A stretch of 64,000 nucleotides of DNA from Pseudonocardia humida (lineage in GTDB: Bacteria; Actinomycetota; Actinomycetes; Mycobacteriales; Pseudonocardiaceae), in contig NZ_JAGSOV010000034.1 in the NCBI RefSeq assembly GCF_023898865.1, forward strand, positions 186,001-250,000, written 5' to 3'. The notes beneath the pieces are model-generated. The model was not told the DNA's origin and searched no databases. It saw nothing but the letters and a program-made list of their open reading frames with translations. Below, one piece after another: positions 57,105 through 64,000 of the stretch; position 1 is the first letter of the stretch; each line of letters starts with the position of its first letter. The position numbers and the translations under genes are program-made.

Positions 57105-58644
57105 GAGCGGCACGCGCAGCAGTGACGAGCGTCCCGTCGCCGCGGGCGGCGCCGGGGCGGGAGCCCGCCCGCTGCTCGCCGGCGACCGGGGTGGCTTCGT
57201 CGACCGGCACGACCTGTGGTCGGACGAGCAGTACGCCGCCGCGGCGCAGCTGCGCCGGGTGGTCGACGAGCTCGGCCTGGAGATGGTGCGGGTCTGCTTC
57301 ACCGACCAGCACGGCGTCCTGCGCGGCAAGACGCTCACCCGCGCCGCGCTCCCGGGCGCGCTGCGCTCGGGGATCTCCGCGCCGTCCTCGCTGCTGCTCA
57401 AGGACACCGCCGGGCGCACCACCTACCCGGTCTTCGAGGCGCTCGCGCTCGACGGCCACGCCGGGTTCTCCGGCGCCGGGGACGTGGTGCTGGTCCCCGA
57501 CCCGACGACGTTCCGGGTGCTGCCCTGGTCGCCGCGCACCGGACTGCTCCTGGCCGACCTGCGCTACCCGGACGGCCGCGCCGTCCCGTTCTGCACCCGG
57601 ACCCTGCTGCGCTCCCAGCTCGCCCGACTCGGCGAGCACGACCTCGCACTCACCGTCGGCACCGAGCTCGAGTTCCACGTCCTCGCCCCGGCCGACGGAC
57701 CGCTCGACGCGCTGGACGCCGACCGCACCAGCCGCCCGGGACGGCCCGGCGCCGCCGCGGCGGTCCGTCCGACGACCCCGGGGGCGCAGCTGCTCAAGGC
57801 GGACACCCTCGACGCCGTCGACGGGCTGGTCGAGGAGCTGCACCGCGGACTGACCCTGCTGGACCTGCCGCTGCGCTCGATCGAGCTGGAGTTCGGGCCC
57901 AGCCAGTTCGAGATCACCCTGGACGCCGGCGACGCCGCGAAGGTCGCCGACGACGTCGTGCTCTGCCGGACCGCCGTCAAGCAGGTGTGCCGCCGGCAGG
58001 GCCTGCACGCCACGTTCATGTCCCGCCCGCTGGGCGCCGACACCGCCTCCGCGGGCTGGCACCTGCACCAGTCGTTGCGCCGGGCGGCCACCGCCGAGCC
58101 GGTCTTCGCCGCGACCGGGCCGGGCGAGCCGCTGTCCGCGACGGGGATGGCCTGGATGGCGGGCCTGCTGGAGCACGCCGCGGCCGCCACCGCGTTCACC
58201 ACGCCCACGGTCAACGGCTACAAGCGCTACCTGCCGCACTCGCTGGCCCCGGACCGGGTGCTGTGGGGCCGCGACAACCGCGGCGCGATGGTGCGGGTGG
58301 TGACCCCGCCCGGCGCGGCAGGCGGGCACCTGGAGAACCGCTGCGGAGAGCCGGCCGCCAATCCCTACCTCTACATCCTCTCGCAGGTGGTCTGCGGCCT
58401 GGACGGGGTCGGACGCGGGCTGGTGCCGGGACCGCCGAGCGACAGCCCCTACGCTGACGGGGCACCCCGGCTGCCCGGCACCCTCGGTGAGGCCGTCGCC
58501 GCGCTCGAGGCCAGCACGGTGTTCCGCCGCGCGCTCGGCGACGCCGTGGTGGACTGGTACGCGCACCTCAAGCGGGCCGAGTTCGCCCGCTACCTCGCCG
58601 AGGTGTCGGACTGGGAGCAGCGTGAGTACTTCGACCTCCTCTGA
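57097..58644 (+). CDS. Glutamine-synthetase-like ligase (gamma-glutamylamide synthetase type)
   Basis: A 515-residue member of the glutamine synthetase superfamily. The N-terminal beta-grasp region is ELGLEMVRVCFTDQHGVLRG. The catalytic core has LTVGTELEFHVLAP, SIELEFGPSQFEITLDAGDA, TVNGYKRYLPHSLAPDRVLW then GRDNR, and ENRCGEPAANPYLYILSQV, all active-site elements of the family. Such enzymes outside nitrogen assimilation join glutamate to amines (PuuA for putrescine, IpuC for isopropylamine, the aniline dioxygenase ligase). Between a Rieske oxygenase and a GntR gene, amine glutamylation before or after oxygenation is the best guess. A 30-residue variable N-terminus precedes the domain. Confidence 0.85.
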   Translation: MRESGTRSSDERPVAAGGAGAGARPLLAGDRGGFVDRHDLWSDEQYAAAAQLRRVVDELGLEMVRVCFTDQHGVLRGKTLTRAALPGALRSGISAPSSLLLKDTAGRTTYPVFEALALDGHAGFSGAGDVVLVPDPTTFRVLPWSPRTGLLLADLRYPDGRAVPFCTRTLLRSQLARLGEHDLALTVGTELEFHVLAPADGPLDALDADRTSRPGRPGAAAAVRPTTPGAQLLKADTLDAVDGLVEELHRGLTLLDLPLRSIELEFGPSQFEITLDAGDAAKVADDVVLCRTAVKQVCRRQGLHATFMSRPLGADTASAGWHLHQSLRRAATAEPVFAATGPGEPLSATGMAWMAGLLEHAAAATAFTTPTVNGYKRYLPHSLAPDRVLWGRDNRGAMVRVVTPPGAAGGHLENRCGEPAANPYLYILSQVVCGLDGVGRGLVPGPPSDSPYADGAPRLPGTLGEAVAALEASTVFRRALGDAVVDWYAHLKRAEFARYLAEVSDWEQREYFDLL

Positions 58645-59383
58645 GCACGCTGAGCACGCCCGGCGGGCCGCTCGGTCCGGCGGCGAGTCCGGTGGTGCGC
58701 TGGTGGACCAGGTGGCCGCGCGGATCCGGGAACGGATCCTGTCCGGGGACATCCCGATCGGCGCCCAACTGCGCCAGGCCGAGCTGGCGGTCGACTTCGG
58801 GGTCAGCCGGATGCCGGTGCGCGAGGCGCTGCGCCAGCTGCAGACCGGCGGGCTGATCGAGGTGCACCCGAACCGCGGTGCGGTGGTGCGGGTCCCGGCA
58901 CCGTGGGAGGTCCGCGAGACCTACGAGGTGCGCGCGGAGCTGGAGGCGCTGGCCGCCCGCCGTGCGGTCCGCCGCATCACCCCCGCCCACCTCGATCAGC
59001 TGCGCGTGCTCAACCTCGAGATGCGCAGGCGCGCCGATGCCGGCGGTGCCGACCCCGACCCGGAGCCGACCCGCCGCCACCGCGGCAACGAGGACTTCCA
59101 CACCGTCATCGCGGCGTGCTCGGGCAACCACCGGCTGCACCGCGCGATCGACGAGCTGCACGCGGCCTACCCCCGCAACATCCTGGCCCGCCTGCTGGTC
59201 GACGACCCGCGGTACTGCGCGGACAACTTCACCGAGCACGACCGCATCGTCGGGGCCCTCGCCGCGGGTGACGCCGCGGCGGCCGGCTCGCTGATGCGCG
59301 AACACGTGGTCCAGGCCGGCGAGCAGCTCGCCCGGTGGTTCGAGCAGCGCTCGTCGACGGTCTTCCGCGGGGTCCCCGGCTGA
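58622..59383 (+). CDS. GntR-family regulator with FCD domain
   Basis: A 253-residue regulator. The winged HTH is near residues 22-90 (QVAARIRERILSGDIPIGAQ, LAVDFGVSRMPVREALRQL, GLIEVHPNRGAVVR). The all-helical FCD ligand domain follows (about 95-230, with YEVRAELEALAARRAVRRIT and the metal-binding pattern including NEDFHTVIAACSGNHRL and EHDRIVGALAAGD). GTG at 58622 overlaps the ligase gene by 23 bp, so it is the last gene of the operon. It probably represses from TTGGATCCAA at 55720 and is released by the pathway substrate. Confidence 0.85.
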   Translation: MSTSTSSEHAEHARRAARSGGESGGALVDQVAARIRERILSGDIPIGAQLRQAELAVDFGVSRMPVREALRQLQTGGLIEVHPNRGAVVRVPAPWEVRETYEVRAELEALAARRAVRRITPAHLDQLRVLNLEMRRRADAGGADPDPEPTRRHRGNEDFHTVIAACSGNHRLHRAIDELHAAYPRNILARLLVDDPRYCADNFTEHDRIVGALAAGDAAAAGSLMREHVVQAGEQLARWFEQRSSTVFRGVPG

Positions 59384-59397
59384 GGCCGTGCGCGCAC

Positions 59398-60267
59398 CTA
59401 CCCGCGAGCGCGGAAGCGCCCCGGCGCTATGCCGTAGCGGCGGCGGAACGCCGCCGCGAACCCGAACTCGGACGCGTACCCCACACGCCGCGCGATGCCC
59501 GCCAGCGGCGTGGGGGTCTGCCGCAGCAGGCGGGCGCCGGTGCTCAGGCGCCAGTCGGTCAGGTAGGCCATCGGTGGCGCCCCCACCGCGGCGGTGAACC
59601 GGCGGGCGAACGACGTGCGGGACATCCCGGCGACGGCGCTGAGCTGCTGCACGGTCCACGGCCGCTCCGGGCGCTCGTGGATCGCGTGCAGCGCCTCGGC
59701 GATGCCGGGCTCCGCACCGATCACCCAGCCCTGCTCCTGCAGGTGGCGCAGGGCGTGCACGATCATCAGATCGACCAGCGCCGCGCGCCCGGCCTCGGGG
59801 CCCTCCGGAGCCGGGGCCGCGAAGTCCGCGGACAGCATGTCCACCAGCGCCCGCAGGCCGGGATTGCGGTCGTGGTCCGGCGACAGCGCGACGACGCCGG
59901 GGAGCCGCTGCAGCAGCGCGGGCGGTCGGCCGTCGAGCGTGTACGCGCCGCAGAGGAACTCGAAGTCGGCGGTGCCCTCCGGCTCCGGAACGTGGTCGAA
60001 ACCGAACTCGGGTAGTTCCTCGAGCCGGCAGGGCGCGTGCGCCAGCCCGTGCTCGGTGAGGGCGGCCGTGAAGATCATGTCGCCGGGCCGCAGCGCGGCC
60101 GGGGCGTCGTCGGCGGTGATCAGCCAGCCCTCGCCGCGCAGCAGGACGTGGAACCCCAGCACCGCGATCGGGGGGAACCGGACGCCCCATGCGCCGGACT
60201 CGGTGATCCGGCGCGCGTTGGCGCGGCCGAACCGGACACTGTCGATCGCGGCCGTGATCACGTCCAT
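59398..60267 (-). CDS. AraC-family regulator with cupin-6-type sensor domain
   Basis: A 289-residue regulator. The N-terminal cupin (about 5-165, with GVRFPPIAVLGFHVLLRGEG and LRPGDMIFTAALTEHGLAHA) is the RCS/cupin_6 type. The HTH_18 domain (about 190-285) has both HTHs (WTVQQLSAVAGMSRTSFARR and PLAGIARRVGYASEFGFAAA). ATG at 60267. The gene is divergent from the oxygenase-like gene at 60348 with only 80 bp between, so it probably controls that gene. Convergent with the GntR gene. Confidence 0.85.
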   Translation of the reverse strand: MDVITAAIDSVRFGRANARRITESGAWGVRFPPIAVLGFHVLLRGEGWLITADDAPAALRPGDMIFTAALTEHGLAHAPCRLEELPEFGFDHVPEPEGTADFEFLCGAYTLDGRPPALLQRLPGVVALSPDHDRNPGLRALVDMLSADFAAPAPEGPEAGRAALVDLMIVHALRHLQEQGWVIGAEPGIAEALHAIHERPERPWTVQQLSAVAGMSRTSFARRFTAAVGAPPMAYLTDWRLSTGARLLRQTPTPLAGIARRVGYASEFGFAAAFRRRYGIAPGRFRARG

Positions 60268-60347
60268 CACCGCCGATGGTAGCCGTGCGTATCGAGCTGG
60301 GCGGCTCGCGCATGGCGGTCGGCCGCGCCCGCTGCTGGGGTTGGCCC

Positions 60348-61382
60348 GTGAACGAGATACTGGCCGCGAACGCGGAGAAGACCGAGCTGCAGGGTCGTCC
60401 GACCGCGGAGAGCCTGCAGGCCGCACGGGACGTCGGCGCCTTCGCACTGCGGACACCACGGGAGTACGGCGGCTCCTGGACGAGCGCCACCGACATCGCG
60501 CGCCTGCTCAGCGCGCTGGGCCGCGACTGCCCGTCCACCGCATGGGTCGTCGGGACGTGCCTGACCTCGAAGACGTTGGCGGCGGGCAGGTTCGCCCCCG
60601 CGGTCGAACGGGAACTGTTCGCCGACCCGGACGCGCTGTTCTGCGGCTCCGGCAACCCGGCGGGGGGACGCGCCGAGCCCGTTCCGGGTGGGGTGCGGCT
60701 CACCGGTCGCTGGGCCAGCACATCCGGCTGCGAGGACGCCACGTGGGCGGGCCTGGGCGTGGTGCTGGACGGGGTGTTCTCCTACGCCGTGGTGCCGACC
60801 GCCGACCTGGCGATCGATCGGACGTGGCACGTGGCCGGGATGCGCGGCACCGGGAGCCACACGCTCGTCGCGGATCTCGTGGTCCCGTCCGAACGGGTCG
60901 CCGCGCTCCAGTTGCCCGGACCACCCCAGGACATGCTGCTCTACGGACTGAGCGTGCTCGGGCCGGTGGTCGGCGCGACGTTCGGCGCGCTGGACGTGGT
61001 CACCGCGATGTTCGCCTCGGACCGCAAGCCGTTCATGACCCAGTACACGCGCATGGGGGAATCACCGGGCGCGCGGCACTGGCTCGCCGACGCGGGCCGG
61101 CTGGCGCGGCGGGCGGAGCGCACGATGCTCGCGGTGGCCGCCGAGGCCGACGCTCCCGGGGTGACCGGCGCCGATCACATCCGGTCGCAGGCCGATCTGG
61201 CCAACGCCGCCCGCGACTGCCGTTCCGCGGTCGAGCTGATGCTGGACCTGCACGGCTCGAGCGGCTTCGCCACCGGGAACGCGCTGCAACGGTTCTGGCG
61301 GGACGTCGCGGTCGGCAGCCGCCACCCGCACCTGAACCCGTACCTCGCGGCCGAGCGCGCCGGAGCCGCGCTCGCCGGGTGA
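60348..61382 (+). CDS. Acyl-CoA-dehydrogenase-fold oxygenase (HsaA-like)
   Basis: A 344-residue protein, the third of this type in the window. N-terminal helices with GAFALRTPREYGGSWTSATD, beta domain with GVRLTGRWASTSGCEDATWA, core motif HVAGMRGTGSHTLV and a C-terminal helical domain with RDCRSAVELMLDLHGSSGFA. The W(A/P)F.S(G/N) and GxRGTGS patterns again fit two-component flavin monooxygenases. GTG at 60348 is chosen because the conserved helix starts there; an ATG at 60312 would add 12 residues. Divergent from the AraC gene, its likely regulator. Substrate unknown. Confidence 0.7.
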   Translation: MNEILAANAEKTELQGRPTAESLQAARDVGAFALRTPREYGGSWTSATDIARLLSALGRDCPSTAWVVGTCLTSKTLAAGRFAPAVERELFADPDALFCGSGNPAGGRAEPVPGGVRLTGRWASTSGCEDATWAGLGVVLDGVFSYAVVPTADLAIDRTWHVAGMRGTGSHTLVADLVVPSERVAALQLPGPPQDMLLYGLSVLGPVVGATFGALDVVTAMFASDRKPFMTQYTRMGESPGARHWLADAGRLARRAERTMLAVAAEADAPGVTGADHIRSQADLANAARDCRSAVELMLDLHGSSGFATGNALQRFWRDVAVGSRHPHLNPYLAAERAGAALAG

Positions 61383-61559
61383 TGCCGGGACCAGGGTGGT
61401 ACGAGCTGTCCCCCGCGACCGGTCCCGGCCGCCGCTGGCGTCGCCCGCTGTGGGATTTCCCCGTTGTCGAACGGCCCATCGACGCCGTCAACGCGCACGA
61501 CCTGGCGCACACCAGCGCGGCCTCCTCGCCGGGGACGGCGGCGGCCTCCGACTGCGTGC

Positions 61560-64000
61560 TCAGCTCGACGAGCGGGGTGCGGTACGTGCGGCCTGCCTCG
61601 GCGCCGACGGTTCGACGACCCCGCTGCCGACGTCGACAGCGACGTGGACGACACCGCCGAGGGTCAGGTGCTCCCCCTCCTGCCAGGCCCGCTCGTACTC
61701 GCCCGGATCCAGGGCCGCCCGGGCGCGGTCGAGCAGCGTCGACGTCTCGGGGGCCGATCGCCACGCCAGGCCTTCGCGGTCGCGCTGCGCGCGAGCGGCG
61801 GAGTACAGCACCACCGCCGTGCGGTGGTGACCGGCCAGGGTCAGGAAGTTGGCCCGCATCTCCACGAACGCACCGCCCAGCTCGCCGCCCTCGCGCAGGT
61901 GCAGTTCGATCACGCGGTCCGACCACAGCATCCCGCTGTCGGCATCGGCCGCGCTGAGTGCGGCGTAGCTGCCCGCGCGCGCGGCCATCCACGCCGCCAC
62001 GTCCAGCTCGAGGGCTCGGGCGCGCGGGTAGACCTGCTCGGCCCGGGCGATCGTGCGCGCTGGCTCGACCACGTCGCTCTCGACCAGGCTGCGCGTCGCG
62101 TCGGACAGCACCTCGAGCACCACGTCGCGGGTGGTCCCGGCCAGTTCGATCGTGCGGGTGAGCAGGTGCCGGGCGGTCTCGGGGTCGCCGGCCGACCACA
62201 TGTTCCCCGCCTGGATCGCGACGTCGAGCCCGAACGCGCTCAGGTGCTCCGGTGCGATCCGGTCGGCCACGGCGAGCCCGCGCTCGCTGTGCGACCGGGC
62301 CTGGTCGGTGCGGCCCTGGTGGGCGAGCATCTTGGCCAGGCCCAGGTGGACCCACGCCTCGTCGATCGCGTCGGCGGCGCCACCGTCGCCGAGCGCGGTC
62401 GCGGCGAGCGACAGCCACCGCACGGCTTCCAGCAACCTGCCCCGGTAGTACCAGTAGGCGTGCAGCCAGCCCGCCGTCCGCGCCCCCGCCCGCGACGGCT
62501 CGTCCACCAACGAGCGCTGCAGCATGGCCCGCACGGCTGCGTAGTCGTCGTCCACGACGCGGTAGCGGCGTCTGAGCTCGAGCCGGTCGGTGCGCGACGC
62601 CACGCTCACCAGCCCCGACACCCACGCGTCGCGCCGGTCGAGGGTCGCATCGGTCTCCCCCTCCTGCGCGAGCGCACGGGCCGCGTGCCCGCGGACGACG
62701 ACGAGCTGGCGGAACAGCGTCGGGCCGCCGGGGCGGGGCGCCGGGCCTGCGGCCAGCAGCGACCGGTTGACCAGCATCGGCAGCAGCTCGGCCAGCTCGG
62801 CGCCGGGCATCCCCGTGGTCGCGGCCGCGGCCGCGAGGCTGAAGGGCCCGGGCAGGACGGCGAGCCGGCGGTGCACCAGCTGTTCCTCGGCGCTGAGCAG
62901 CCGATGACCCCAGTCCAGCTCGGACTGCAGCGAGCGCCTGCGCGGGGTGCCCGGCCGTCCGATCCTCGCCAGCTGGGTGGGGTCGAAGCGGATCTGGTCG
63001 CGGATCTCCTCGAGGCTGTACACGCGCGCCCGGGCGGCGGCGAGCTCGATCGCCAGCGGTAGCCCGTCCAGGCCCGCGCAGATCTCGACCGCCCGGTCCC
63101 GCAGCTCCTGCGCGTCCGCGGTGGCGACGACCTGCGGCGCGGCCGTGCCCAGCCGCGCCAGGAACAGCTCCACGGCCGCCGAGTCGCCGTCGGCGGCGTC
63201 GGGCAGGCCGAGCGGGTCGACCGGGTAGATCAGCTCGCCGTCGAGCTCGAGCTGCTCGCGGCTGGTGGCCAGCACGGTCAGCTCCTCGCCGCCGTCCAGC
63301 AGCGTGGTCAGGACGGGCGCCACGTCGGTCAGGAGGTGTTCGCAGTTGTCGACGAGCAGGAGCAGGCGACGGCCGCGGACGGCGGTGCGCAGGGCGTCGT
63401 GCGAGGACCCGGCTGTCGTGGTGGTGACGCCGATGGTGGACAGGACGGTCTCGGCGATCAGCTCCCCGCCGGCGACGGGCGCCAGGTCGACGAACCACAC
63501 GCCGTCCGGGTACCGCTCGGCGCAGCGGCGCGCGACCTCGACCGCCAGCCGGGTCTTGCCGGTCCCTGCGGTGCCGGTGAGGGTCACCAGTCGGTGGGTC
63601 CGGAGCAGCCCGTCGACCCGGGTGAGGTCGGCCTCGCGGCCGACGAGCGCCGTCATCACCACCGGCAGGTGCACCTCCGGGGTGCGCGGCGGTGGGGCCG
63701 GTGCGGCGGCGGGGGCGGCGAGGGCGGTGCCTGCCCTCGGAGCCCTGGGCGCGAGGGCGGCGTCGTGGTTGAGGATCTGCTCGTGGAGGCGCTGCAGCTC
63801 GGGACCGGGGGTCAGGCCGAGCTCGTCCCGCAGCGCCGCCCGCACCTCCTCGAAAGCGGCCAGTGCTTCCTCGGTGCGCCCGCACCGGTACAACGCCACC
63901 ATCCGCAGCGCGTGCAGGTGCTCCCGGAACGGCGACTCCCGGAGCAGACCGTCGAACTCGGCGAGTGCGCGCTCGGGCCCGCCGGACCGGATGAGCGCCT
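61560..64000 (-). CDS. AfsR/SARP-like BTAD and NB-ARC ATPase regulator, C-terminal part (cut by window edge)
   Basis: At least 813 residues are in the window; the N-terminus, presumably with an OmpR-type winged HTH, is beyond the edge. From the edge inward: the BTAD helical domain (LIRSGGPERALAEFDGLLRE, YRCGRTEEALAAFEEVRAAL, LGLTPGPELQRLHEQIL), then an NB-ARC ATPase with Walker A LTGTAGTGKTRLAVEVARRC and Walker B LLLLVDNCEHLL, then a long TPR-like helical region. This is the AfsR/DnrI-like layout of activators of secondary metabolism or stress genes. BTAD regulators bind heptamer repeats spaced by 4 bp, the same geometry as the boxes at 20-36 kb, though it lies far away. Confidence 0.85.
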   Translation of the reverse strand, partial: ALIRSGGPERALAEFDGLLRESPFREHLHALRMVALYRCGRTEEALAAFEEVRAALRDELGLTPGPELQRLHEQILNHDAALAPRAPRAGTALAAPAAAPAPPPRTPEVHLPVVMTALVGREADLTRVDGLLRTHRLVTLTGTAGTGKTRLAVEVARRCAERYPDGVWFVDLAPVAGGELIAETVLSTIGVTTTTAGSSHDALRTAVRGRRLLLLVDNCEHLLTDVAPVLTTLLDGGEELTVLATSREQLELDGELIYPVDPLGLPDAADGDSAAVELFLARLGTAAPQVVATADAQELRDRAVEICAGLDGLPLAIELAAARARVYSLEEIRDQIRFDPTQLARIGRPGTPRRRSLQSELDWGHRLLSAEEQLVHRRLAVLPGPFSLAAAAATTGMPGAELAELLPMLVNRSLLAAGPAPRPGGPTLFRQLVVVRGHAARALAQEGETDATLDRRDAWVSGLVSVASRTDRLELRRRYRVVDDDYAAVRAMLQRSLVDEPSRAGARTAGWLHAYWYYRGRLLEAVRWLSLAATALGDGGAADAIDEAWVHLGLAKMLAHQGRTDQARSHSERGLAVADRIAPEHLSAFGLDVAIQAGNMWSAGDPETARHLLTRTIELAGTTRDVVLEVLSDATRSLVESDVVEPARTIARAEQVYPRARALELDVAAWMAARAGSYAALSAADADSGMLWSDRVIELHLREGGELGGAFVEMRANFLTLAGHHRTAVVLYSAARAQRDREGLAWRSAPETSTLLDRARAALDPGEYERAWQEGEHLTLGGVVHVAVDVGSGVVEPSAPRQAARTAPRSSS

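Noticed and set aside
1..64000. tRNA, rRNA, CRISPR arrays, IS elements, prophage or attachment sites
   Set aside because: No cloverleaf-like or rRNA-like stretch, no spaced repeat array, no transposase, integrase or phage gene was recognised by reading both strands. Small RNAs cannot be excluded by eye.

Overview
The window is very GC-rich, densely coded DNA from an actinomycete. Codon use, GTG starts, several probable leaderless starts, SigC- and SigJ-type sigma factors and a LysX-type gene fit a Pseudonocardia-like organism (genus is an inference; no rRNA or tRNA is present). About fifty genes were assigned. I saw no tRNA, rRNA, CRISPR array, IS element or phage gene.

Layout. 1-6.4 kb: an XRE regulator (cut by the edge) divergent from a drug exporter, then an AraC-controlled oxidative catabolic locus (acyl-CoA-dehydrogenase-fold monooxygenase, alpha/beta hydrolase, luciferase-like monooxygenase). 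6.4-9.2 kb: an ECF42 sigma factor with its DGPF protein and a DUF6069 membrane protein, divergent from a RibD-like reductase across a 36-bp inverted repeat that carries two ECF42-type promoters. 9.3-18.6 kb: two SigJ/ECF41 sigma factors with redox partners, an exporter, another AraC regulator and oxygenase, and several gene remnants. 18.7-36.5 kb: an envelope and aromatic-metabolism region (FAD monooxygenase, hydrolase, DUF1269 protein, secreted Ig-like protein, AMP ligase, CPA2 antiporter, a LysX-like lysyl-PG synthase, a membrane esterase, PrsW protease, glycine-rich lipoprotein, DJ-1 protein). Six or seven of its promoters carry the same helically phased heptamer (GTTGGAG every 11 bp), which I read as an undescribed local regulon. 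36.5-41.7 kb: VOC protein, GGDEF-EAL protein, SRPBCC protein and a second DJ-1 protein.

41.8-47.5 kb holds the most interesting system: sigC, a zf-HC2 anti-sigma factor with a Met/His-rich loop, a 67-residue Cys-rich protein (CGQCNCGC), a short luciferase-like flavoenzyme and a FecB/FecCD/ABC importer. Four promoters in this block share GGAACC-N16/17-CGACC, so sigma factor, anti-sigma factor, small protein, flavoenzyme and importer look like one regulon. I propose metal (perhaps copper) acquisition by a modified peptide; this function is inference.

47.8-64 kb: an exporter; a 1680-residue pseudokinase-ATPase-GAF-GGEEF protein; an orphan sugar-type binding lipoprotein; a Rieske oxygenase / glutamine-synthetase-like ligase / GntR operon with a TTGGATCCAA operator; an AraC regulator divergent from a third dehydrogenase-fold oxygenase; and the C-terminal part of a BTAD/NB-ARC (AfsR/SARP-like) regulator running off the right edge.
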